In this document: positions 17,105 through 23,414 of the stretch, piece by piece
Position numbering within the stretch: position 1 is the stretch's first letter
How the letters are laid out: each line of letters opens with the position of its first letter
NCBI RefSeq assembly: GCF_003143855.1
Contig: NZ_QFRK01000036.1
Span: forward strand, 1-64,000
Source: Streptomyces sp. NWU339
GTDB taxonomy: Bacteria > Actinomycetota > Actinomycetes > Streptomycetales > Streptomycetaceae
Length of the DNA stretch: 64,000 nt
Reading direction: 5' to 3'
Notes under the pieces: generated by a model
Told to the model about the DNA's origin: nothing
What the model saw: the letters and a program-made list of their open reading frames with translations, nothing else
Databases searched by the model: none
Made by a program: the position numbers and the translations under genes

Positions 17105-18466
17105 ATGGACAAGCAGCAGGAGTTCGTGCTCCGGACGTTGGAGGAGCGCGACATCCGTTTCGTACGGCTGTGGTTCACGGATGTGCTGGGCTTCCTGAAG
17201 TCCGTGGCCGTGGCCCCGGCCGAGCTGGAGCAGGCCTTCGACGAGGGCATCGGCTTCGACGGCTCGGCGATCGAGGGCTTCGCCCGGGTGTACGAGTCCG
17301 ACATGATCGCCAAGCCGGACCCGTCGACGTTCCAGATCCTGCCCTGGCGTGCCGAGGCACCCGGCACGGCCCGCATGTTCTGCGACATCCTCATGCCGGA
17401 CGGCTCCCCGTCCTTCGCCGACCCGCGCTACGTCCTCAAGCGCGCCCTGGCCCGCACCTCCGACATGGGCTTCACCTTCTACACCCACCCCGAGATCGAG
17501 TTCTTCCTGCTGAAGGACAAGCCGCTCGACGGCAGTCGCCCGACCCCCGCCGACAACTCCGGCTACTTCGACCACACACCGCAGAACGTCGGCCAGGACT
17601 TCCGCCGCCAGGCCATCACGATGCTGGAGTCGATGGGCATCTCGGTGGAGTTCTCCCACCACGAGGGCGCCCCCGGCCAGCAGGAGATCGACCTCCGCTA
17701 CGCGGACGCGCTGTCCACGGCCGACAACATCATGACGTTCCGCCTGGTCATGAAGCAGGTGGCGCTGGAACAGGGCGTGCAGGCCACGTTCATGCCGAAG
17801 CCGTTCTCGGAGTACCCGGGCAGCGGCATGCACACCCACCTCTCCCTCTTCGAGGGCGACCGCAACGCCTTCTACGAGTCGGGCGCGGAGTACCAGCTCT
17901 CCAAGATCGGCCGCTCCTTCATCGCGGGCCTGCTGAAGCACGCGGCGGAGGTCTCCGCGGTCACCAACCAGTGGGTCAACTCCTACAAGCGCATCTGGGG
18001 CGGCTCCGAGCGCACCGCCGGCGCCGGCGGCGAGGCCCCCTCGTACATCTGCTGGGGCCACAACAACCGCTCGGCCCTGGTGCGCGTCCCCATGTACAAG
18101 CCCGGCAAGACCGGTTCGGCCCGCGTCGAGGTCCGCTCGATCGACTCCGGCGCCAACCCGTACCTGACCTACGCGCTCCTCCTGGCCGCCGGTCTGAAGG
18201 GCGTGGAGGAGAGCTACGAACTCCCGCCCGGCGCCGAGGACGACGTCTGGGCCCTCTCCGACGCCGAGCGCCGCGCCCTCGGCATCGAACCCCTCCCGCA
18301 GAACCTCGGCGAGTCCCTCGCCCTGATGCAACGCAGCGACCTGGTCGCCGAGACCCTCGGCGAACACGTCTTCGACTTCTTCCTGCGCAACAAGAAGCAG
18401 GAGTGGGAGGAGTACCGCTCCGAGGTCACCGCCTTCGAGCTGCGGAAGAACCTGCCGGTGCTGTAA
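17105..18466 (+). CDS. glnA2: Glutamine synthetase-like ligase GlnA2 (gamma-glutamylpolyamine synthetase type)
   Basis: A 453-residue glutamine synthetase-fold enzyme. The ATG at 17105 gives MDKQQEFVLRTL, the length and start I recall for S. coelicolor SCO2241 (GlnA2). Visible GS elements are the latch GFDGSAIEGF, the metal residues in HPEIEFFLL, the ammonium/ATP region NQWVNSYKRI, and RVEVRSIDSGANPYL. The GlnE adenylylation motif (NLYDLPPEE-like) is not present; the corresponding loop reads SYELPPGAEDD. In S. coelicolor GlnA2 is reported to glutamylate polyamines rather than make glutamine, so this assignment rests on orthology. glnE lies 16 kb away, separated by an accessory block. Confidence 0.9.
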   Translation: MDKQQEFVLRTLEERDIRFVRLWFTDVLGFLKSVAVAPAELEQAFDEGIGFDGSAIEGFARVYESDMIAKPDPSTFQILPWRAEAPGTARMFCDILMPDGSPSFADPRYVLKRALARTSDMGFTFYTHPEIEFFLLKDKPLDGSRPTPADNSGYFDHTPQNVGQDFRRQAITMLESMGISVEFSHHEGAPGQQEIDLRYADALSTADNIMTFRLVMKQVALEQGVQATFMPKPFSEYPGSGMHTHLSLFEGDRNAFYESGAEYQLSKIGRSFIAGLLKHAAEVSAVTNQWVNSYKRIWGGSERTAGAGGEAPSYICWGHNNRSALVRVPMYKPGKTGSARVEVRSIDSGANPYLTYALLLAAGLKGVEESYELPPGAEDDVWALSDAERRALGIEPLPQNLGESLALMQRSDLVAETLGEHVFDFFLRNKKQEWEEYRSEVTAFELRKNLPVL

Positions 18467-18485
18467 CGCTCCGCTGCGGCGCGGA

Positions 18486-18513
18486 GGGGGTGTCCGCTCT
18501 GGCGGTCACCCCC
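18486..18513. terminator. Hairpin between glnA2 and the DUF397 gene
   Basis: GGGGGTG (18486-18492) pairs with CACCCCC (18507-18513) around an internally folding loop, immediately preceded by a second small hairpin (CTCCGC/GCGGAG). It terminates glnA2 and overlaps the stop of the convergent DUF397 gene. Confidence 0.6.
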
Positions 18514-18724
18514 GGCTCGCGAACCCTGCCATCCCCAGGAAGTCCGCCCAGGCGGCCGGAGTGAGGGTGAGCCGGGGGGCCCGGGTGTTCTTGGAGTCCC
18601 GGACAAGGACGTTGTCGGGGGATATGGCGACCTCGACGCAGTCGTTGCCGTCGCCGCTGCTGCTGTAGCTGCTCTTGAACCAGGCGGGCACGGTGGTGGT
18701 CCGGGCGGGAGGGGTGCCGGTCAT
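18506..18724 (-). CDS. DUF397 small protein
   Basis: A 72-residue DUF397 protein with the family marks FKSSYSSSGDGNDCVEVA, VRDSKN and a C-terminal W-x-DF segment. Its start overlaps the stop of the upstream DUF5753 regulator gene (ATGA), the standard pairing in Streptomyces (as in bldB/whiJ-like and Scr1/Scr2 systems). The pair is often described as toxin-antitoxin-like or as a developmental switch; the exact role here is unknown. Confidence 0.9.
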   Translation of the reverse strand: MTGTPPARTTTVPAWFKSSYSSSGDGNDCVEVAISPDNVLVRDSKNTRAPRLTLTPAAWADFLGMAGFASRG

Positions 18725-19596
18725 GACTCTCCAAGCATCTGTTCGATGAAGGCCCGTGACTCTCGGGGCGTGAGAGCCTGGGCGCGGATCACTCCATAGC
18801 GGAGTTCGAGGATTCTCAGCTGTTTCGGGTCGGTCACCGGACGCCCGGCGAACGCCCCGTCGGAGCGTCCCACCGCCGTTCCGTCGGAGAACTTCAGCAC
18901 CTCGATCAGCCCGCCCGTCCCGAAGTGGTCCTCACCGTCCGTCGGCATCACCTGAATCGACACGTGCCGCAACTTGCCGAGTTCCAAAAGGTGTTCGAGC
19001 TGCCGACGCCACACCATTGTGCCTCCGACCGGACGGCGGAGCGTCACTTCCTCCTGGACGAAGCTGAGGGCGGGTGCCGGTGACCTGTCGAAGACAGTGC
19101 GCCGGGCCAGCCGGGCGGCCACCATGCGTTCAGTCTGCTCTTCGGTGTGAGCCGGAAGCCAGACGTCGAAGAGTGCCCGCATGTGCTCCTCGGTCTGCAA
19201 CAGGCCGTGGATGTTGTGGTTGCTGTAGAGCCCGATCTCGAGCGCCTGGGACTCCAGCTTCGCCAGTTCCCGCACTTTCTTCGGGTACCTGACCTTCGCC
19301 ACGTCCTCCGACATCGCGGCGAGGAGTCCGTCCGCGCCCAGGACCTCGTCGGCCTTCTCCAGGTACTCGGGGCGGGGGATGCGGTTGCCGGCCTTGACCT
19401 TGTAGGCGAGGTCCTCCCCGTATCCCATCGCTGCCGCGAAGTCGGCGACCCGCATGCCCACGGACTCTCGCCGCAACTTCAACTGACGGCCCACCGTGGT
19501 GATGACGGCCGTCCCCCACTCGTCGTCGGGGTCCACCTCCCAGCCTGGTTCGTCCGTCTCGTCCCTGACCTGTACCGCCTCACCGTCCACCGACAT
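18721..19596 (-). CDS. XRE-family regulator with DUF5753 domain (WhiJ/Scr1-like)
   Basis: A 291-residue protein: an XRE helix-turn-helix at about 36-90 (LKLRRESVGM...DLAYKVKAGNR) followed by a DUF5753 domain (about 105-285). GGAGG at 19604-19608 is only one base from the ATG at 19602 but seven from the ATG at 19596, so 19596 is preferred. It is cotranscribed and coupled with DUF397. A decayed second copy of its 5' end and leader lies at 22253-22437. G+C is slightly lower than the flanking core genes. Confidence 0.9.
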   Translation of the reverse strand: MSVDGEAVQVRDETDEPGWEVDPDDEWGTAVITTVGRQLKLRRESVGMRVADFAAAMGYGEDLAYKVKAGNRIPRPEYLEKADEVLGADGLLAAMSEDVAKVRYPKKVRELAKLESQALEIGLYSNHNIHGLLQTEEHMRALFDVWLPAHTEEQTERMVAARLARRTVFDRSPAPALSFVQEEVTLRRPVGGTMVWRRQLEHLLELGKLRHVSIQVMPTDGEDHFGTGGLIEVLKFSDGTAVGRSDGAFAGRPVTDPKQLRILELRYGVIRAQALTPRESRAFIEQMLGES

Positions 19597-19714
19597 CCGC
19601 ATTCCTCCGTCGTACGCGCCGCGTCGCGAGGCGTCTCACGGTAGGTGTGGCGATGACGGTGGGTGAGGGGAAGAGGAGAGCGGTACACCTACGAGTGATC
19701 TGGGGGGTGAGGCC

Positions 19715-19837
19715 GTGCTCAAGGCCGCGAAGACGGCCGAGACGGCGGCGCTGAAGGCCAGGAAGGCGGCGATCGAGAAGGCGAAAAAGGGTGGTGGCTC
19801 CGCACAGTGGCGGGCCGCCGCCGTCTTCGAGGGGTGA
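19715..19837 (+). CDS. Possible 40-residue Ala/Lys-rich peptide
   Basis: The frame from GTG 19715 to the TGA at 19835-19837 encodes a strongly helical Ala/Lys/Glu-rich peptide beginning MLKAAKTAETAALKARKAA, then a Gly linker and a short hydrophobic end. GGTGAGG lies just before the GTG. The 340-bp gap between the DUF5753 gene and the toxin gene is otherwise empty. Third positions are mostly G/C, but the composition alone could arise by chance; it may also be the tail of a degraded gene. Confidence 0.3.
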   Translation: MLKAAKTAETAALKARKAAIEKAKKGGGSAQWRAAAVFEG

Positions 19838-19923
19838 CTCATCGTTGTTCCAGGAGTGGGGTGGCGGGGGAGTGCCGCAGGTCGCACGGCGCGCCTCCTG
19901 CCGACTCCTCATATGGATTTCTG

Positions 19924-19929
19924 TATAAT
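19924..19929 (+). promoter_or_regulatory. TATAAT -10 box of the toxin-antitoxin pair
   Basis: A perfect TATAAT stands in a local A/T-rich patch. Transcription would begin near 19936-19937, coinciding with the GTG that starts the HigB-like protein, so the mRNA is probably leaderless. No good -35 hexamer is visible 17 bp upstream. Confidence 0.55.
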
Positions 19930-19936
19930 AGTGGGT

Positions 19937-20311
19937 GTGGGTGATCGATGGTCGATTGAGATCGAACCAGAGGTTCGGCGGTGGCTGGAACTCCTGTTGG
20001 ACGCGCATTACGACAAGGCTGAACGTGCTGTCGACATGCTCGCGGACCAGCCGACCACTCTGGGGGAGCCGTACGCTCGTCATCTCGGTGGCAAGGTGCG
20101 AGAGCTGCGCTTCACCATGGATGGCAATGCCGTCCGCATCACGTACTGGCTCGCTCTCGACCGACGCATTGTGCTGCTGACGGTGTTCCGCAAGGCCAAG
20201 CAACGCGAGAGTGGCGAGGTCGAGCGTGCCCAGCAGGTGCAGAAGGTGTGCGAGGCCGAGCATGGTCCTGCCGAGCACGGCTACGACCGGACGGAGGAAG
20301 GGAACCCATGA
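19937..20311 (+). CDS. HigB-like (Gp49 family) toxin
   Basis: A 124-residue RelE/HigB-superfamily protein of the phage Gp49 type, recognised from the start WSIEIEPEVRRWLELL, the central LGEPYARHLGGKVRELRF and the end IVLLTVFRKAKQ. Such toxins cut mRNA at the ribosome. I chose GTG 19937 because it falls at the predicted transcription start after TATAAT and gives the family's usual length; in-frame GTG 19931 and ATG 19913 are alternatives. The antitoxin gene follows with an ATGA overlap, in the toxin-first order typical of higBA. Confidence 0.85.
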   Translation: MGDRWSIEIEPEVRRWLELLLDAHYDKAERAVDMLADQPTTLGEPYARHLGGKVRELRFTMDGNAVRITYWLALDRRIVLLTVFRKAKQRESGEVERAQQVQKVCEAEHGPAEHGYDRTEEGNP

Positions 20312-20676
20312 ACCACTCAGAGTGGAAGACCCGCCGGACCAGGAAGCTTCTGGGGGAGAGGGTCGAGGAATCCGCCGCCTACGTCGAAGCCGGGTATGCC
20401 TTCGCCCTCGGCCAGGCTGTCCATGACCGGCGTACCGCGCTCGGCCTGTCGCAGGCCGAGCTGGCGCGGCGTGCGGAGATGACTCAGCCGCAGATCTCCA
20501 ACATCGAGGGCGGAGACTCCGTACCGACTCTGCCGCTGCTCACCCGTCTGGCCAAGGCTCTGGACGCGGCGCTGACCATCGACCTGGATCGTGACACGTC
20601 GGCTTTCACCTTCACCCCGCACGGACGCCATCAGCCGGAGGAAGCGCTGCCGGACGGACGCGACTCGGTAGCTTGA
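20308..20676 (+). CDS. HigA-like XRE antitoxin
   Basis: A 122-residue antitoxin with a helix-turn-helix at about 48-100 (ALGLSQAELARRAEMTQPQISNIEGGDS) and a flexible, charged C-terminus. It should neutralise the HigB-like toxin and repress the shared promoter. The start overlaps the toxin stop and is preceded by GGAGGAAGGGAA. No nearby phage or transposon gene explains how the pair arrived. Confidence 0.85.
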   Translation: MNHSEWKTRRTRKLLGERVEESAAYVEAGYAFALGQAVHDRRTALGLSQAELARRAEMTQPQISNIEGGDSVPTLPLLTRLAKALDAALTIDLDRDTSAFTFTPHGRHQPEEALPDGRDSVA

Positions 20677-20689
20677 GCCACGTCCGCAG

Positions 20690-20833
20690 GGCGAGATCGG
20701 TCTCGGCGGCGATGAACTCACGCCCGCGCTGGAGGACATGTACCGCGCCTGTACGGAACGGGAGGACCGCGCCGAACCCACCGAGACCACCGACCTGCTC
20801 CACGCCCTCGCGGTGTCGGCTGCCCGGCCTCCG
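20690..20833 (+). pseudogene. Possible gene remnant
   Basis: A stretch with good codon pattern (EIGLGGDELTPALEDMYRAC and onward) lies between the antitoxin and a terminator hairpin. It lacks a plausible start with a ribosome site and runs through the terminator, so it looks like the remains of a gene. The source family is not recognised. Confidence 0.3.
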
Positions 20834-20834
20834 T

Positions 20835-20866
20835 CGGCCGTGCGGGGTCAGCGACCCGCACGGCCG
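20835..20866. terminator. Bidirectional terminator hairpin
   Basis: A near-perfect 14-bp stem (20835-20849 against 20853-20866, one bulged G) with a 3-nt loop separates the toxin-antitoxin side from the convergent dioxygenase gene. Confidence 0.75.
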
Positions 20867-20877
20867 TGCGCCGGAGG

Positions 20878-21816
20878 TCAGAAGGGTCGGTCGCCCGCGA
20901 TGGCGACGCGTTCGGCGATCCGGCGGTGGGGGCCGTAGTCGTTGACCGCGTAGTGCTGGGTGGCCCGGTTGTCCCAGAACGCCACGTCACCGGGCTGCCA
21001 GCGGAAACGGACCTGGTACTCGGGGATGTGCGCCTGCTGGAAGAGGTAGCGCAGCAGTCGGTCGCTCTCCTCGCGGGGCATGCCGGTGATCCGGGTGGTG
21101 AAGGAGACGTTCACGAACAGCATGCGCCGCCCGGTGTCGGGATGTGTGCGCACGACGGGGTGCTCCACGGGCGGGAAGTGCTCCTGGTGCGACACGAGCC
21201 GTTCGGGCTCGTAGAACCGCGCGAAACCGGGGATGAAGTCGTGCACGGCGCGGGCGCCGTCGATGCGGTCCTTCACGTCCTGCGGGAGGTTGTCGTAGGC
21301 GGCGGCCATGTCGGCCCACAGGGTGTCGCCGCCGGCCGGCGGCACCTCGCGCAACTGGAGGACGGCACCGAGCGCCGGCCGCTCGCGGAAGGTGACGTCG
21401 GCGTGCCAGACGTTCTCGAACGTCGGGGTGGACCCGCTGCCCTTGTCGAAGCGGACGACGTCCTCGCTGGAACCGGTGGCGAGCAGCGGGTTGGTCTCCA
21501 ACTCGCCCCAGTGGCGCGCGAAGGCGCGCTGCCGGTCGGGGGCGAGGTGCTGGCCCCGGAAGAACAGCACCTTCCACTCCAGCAGGGCCCGGTGGAGTTC
21601 GGCGCGCAGCTCGGGCCCGAGCGGGCGGGAGAGGTCGACCCCTCTGATCTCGGCGCCGATCGTGCGCGCCTGCGGCTCGACCTCGAACAGCTCGTAGGGC
21701 CGCTCCTCCCACCCCTCGGGCACCCGGCGCAGGACGCGCCGTCCCTCGTAGAGGCCGTCTCCGGGGATGCGTGCCTCACGCAGGGTGGCGGGCGGTGCGG
21801 TGTTCGTGACGGTCAT
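20878..21816 (-). CDS. TauD/TfdA-family alpha-ketoglutarate-dependent dioxygenase
   Basis: A 312-residue Fe(II)/2-oxoglutarate dioxygenase. The iron ligands are visible as His138 and Asp140 (VWHADVTF) and a distal His297 (GPHRRIAERV); an Arg shortly after binds the co-substrate. The family includes taurine dioxygenase, herbicide-cleaving enzymes and tailoring hydroxylases. GGAAGGA precedes the ATG at 21816. No sulfonate transporter or pathway gene is nearby, so the substrate is open; the isolated position in an accessory block hints at a detoxifying or scavenging role. Confidence 0.88.
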   Translation of the reverse strand: MTVTNTAPPATLREARIPGDGLYEGRRVLRRVPEGWEERPYELFEVEPQARTIGAEIRGVDLSRPLGPELRAELHRALLEWKVLFFRGQHLAPDRQRAFARHWGELETNPLLATGSSEDVVRFDKGSGSTPTFENVWHADVTFRERPALGAVLQLREVPPAGGDTLWADMAAAYDNLPQDVKDRIDGARAVHDFIPGFARFYEPERLVSHQEHFPPVEHPVVRTHPDTGRRMLFVNVSFTTRITGMPREESDRLLRYLFQQAHIPEYQVRFRWQPGDVAFWDNRATQHYAVNDYGPHRRIAERVAIAGDRPF

Positions 21817-22684
21817 GGGACGTCCTTCCTCTGCACACGGGGTTCGAACGGGTCGGGTCATGGAGATGGGACGGGCCGGCCGTTTCGGGGCACGGAGCAC
21901 GTGCCGTCCGGGCGTCGCGGACGCCGAGGGGCACACCCGCCGTGAAGCGGGTGTGCGGGACTGCCGGGGCGGCCCGGGAAAGGGGTTCTGTGCGGTGCCG
22001 TCGGCCGGGAAGAAGGGGAGCGGGCCCGGGTGGTGAGGGGCCGGGCCGGGATCAGAGGGTGCGGTCGGCTATCGGCCGGAGCGCTCGCAGCCGGTTCGAT
22101 CCGGGACGCGCGGCGCCACCGACATCCTGACGAACCAGTACGTGGTCATGGCGATGATTGTGTGATCTTGCCCGTGTTCTGTCAACGGATCCCGTCCGGC
22201 CGCCGAACGCGTCCACCAGGGGCGGCGCCGCCATCGTCGCCGGCCCTCACCGCCGGCGAACTCGGCGGCCCGCATGCCCGCGGACTCTCTCCGCAGCTTC
22301 AACCGCCGCCTCACCGTCCACCGACATCCGCAGCCCTCCGCCGTACACGCCGTATCGCGACGCGGCTCACGCTGAACAGTGACGTAACGCTGGATGAGGG
22401 GAAGGGGAAGAGCGGTGAACCTACGGGTGATGGGCCGTGACCAGTACGGCTACCTCGTCGTCACCCTGTTGGTCCTCACCGGGTGCAGCGATTGGCCGAG
22501 ATCTTGTGGATGGGGGTCGGGGAAGGGGGCGGAATGACCGTATGTCGCGGAGTGGTGACTGGATCGTCGATCTACTGCAATCCTCGAGATGGCGCAAAAC
22601 CGCACCCCGTCGGGACATAATCGCTGGGATTGTGCGACGGAGGCTCGGTGGGGGAGCCGGTCGGCGGATGGACAGGGGCGCTGG
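21817..22684. other. Long non-coding stretch with decayed sequence
   Basis: This 868-bp stretch has no intact gene. 21817-22050 is the leader of the dioxygenase gene. 22253-22437 is a degraded copy of the DUF5753 regulator region. 22440-22684 precedes the LuxR regulator and probably holds its promoter. Short open frames here have poor codon pattern. Confidence 0.6.
22253..22437 (-). pseudogene. Decayed copy of the XRE/DUF5753 regulator 5' end and leader
   Basis: 22253-22302 matches 19433-19482 (encoding LKLRRES-GMR-A-FA), and 22304-22437 matches 19577-19710 (start codon, GGAGG-like site and upstream region), with the roughly 90 bp between them deleted. The frame cannot make a functional protein. 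It shows the block once held a second DUF5753-type gene or suffered a partial duplication. Confidence 0.6.
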
Positions 22685-23410
22685 ATGAACCAGGGATCGG
22701 TCAGGGTCGCGGTCGTGGCGCGAGGTGCTGTCGCGCGCAGTGGGCTCGCAGCCATGCTGGAGGAAGCGGCCCACGTGAAGCAGACCACCGTCTTCCGGCC
22801 CGATGAGTTCACGACGGCGTCGCCCGAGGACGCCGTCCAACTGCTCATCCTCTCCTGCGACGTGCTGGTGCTCTGGTGTGTGAACGGCGCCGGGGAGGGC
22901 GAGGACGCGTGGGCCGCCGAACTGGCGGAGGTCGTCCGCCGCAACGGGGTCCGGGTCCTGCTGGTGCTGCCCGGTGCCGAGGTGCGGCGCGCCGCGTCCG
23001 GCGAGGTCGTGCCCTGTGACGGAATCCTCGACCAGGACGCCCTGACCAGCGAGGGGCTCGACGAGGCACTGAGGAACCCGGCCGAGGGGGTCTGGCCGGC
23101 GCCGGTGCCGGCCGGGCAGACGGTGGCGGCGCCCCGGTCCGTCCGGCCCGCCCGGGGCGCCGCCGGGCCGCGGACCCGGTTTCCGAGGAGGCAGCTCACC
23201 GAGCGGGAGAGCCGGGTGCTGGAACTGCTGGTCGAGGGGCTCAGCAACCGGCAGATCGGGCAGGCCCTCGAGGTGTCCGAGCATGTCGCCAAGCGCACCG
23301 TCGCGCTCGTGCTGGCCAAGCTCGACTGCCCCAACCGCACCCAGGCCGCCGCGGTCGCCCTGCGCGAAGGGCTCGTGGGTACGGGCTTGGGGGAGGCGCT
23401 GGGCGCGTAG
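22685..23410 (+). CDS. LuxR-family regulator with degenerate receiver-like N-terminus
   Basis: A 241-residue protein. The first 130 residues have the beta/alpha rhythm of a response-regulator receiver (VRVAVVARGAVARSGLAAML) but no acidic pocket and no evident phosphoacceptor Asp. A Pro/Arg linker and a LuxR/NarL helix-turn-helix (LTERESRVLELLVEGLSNRQIGQALEVSEHV) follow. Activity is therefore probably set by ligand, partner or level rather than by phosphorylation. The ATG at 22685 follows a G-rich site. It converges on the large LuxR ATPase gene with only 4 bp between stops. Confidence 0.8.
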   Translation: MNQGSVRVAVVARGAVARSGLAAMLEEAAHVKQTTVFRPDEFTTASPEDAVQLLILSCDVLVLWCVNGAGEGEDAWAAELAEVVRRNGVRVLLVLPGAEVRRAASGEVVPCDGILDQDALTSEGLDEALRNPAEGVWPAPVPAGQTVAAPRSVRPARGAAGPRTRFPRRQLTERESRVLELLVEGLSNRQIGQALEVSEHVAKRTVALVLAKLDCPNRTQAAAVALREGLVGTGLGEALGA

Positions 23411-23414
23411 GGCC

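Noticed and set aside
18506..22684. Prophage or integrative element
   Set aside because: Despite the toxin-antitoxin pair and remnants, no integrase, att duplication, tRNA or phage structural gene was seen.
22437..22688. 83-codon plus-strand frame before the LuxR gene
   Set aside because: It overlaps the LuxR start, is rich in Arg/Gly/Ser without a recognisable fold, and lacks a ribosome site.
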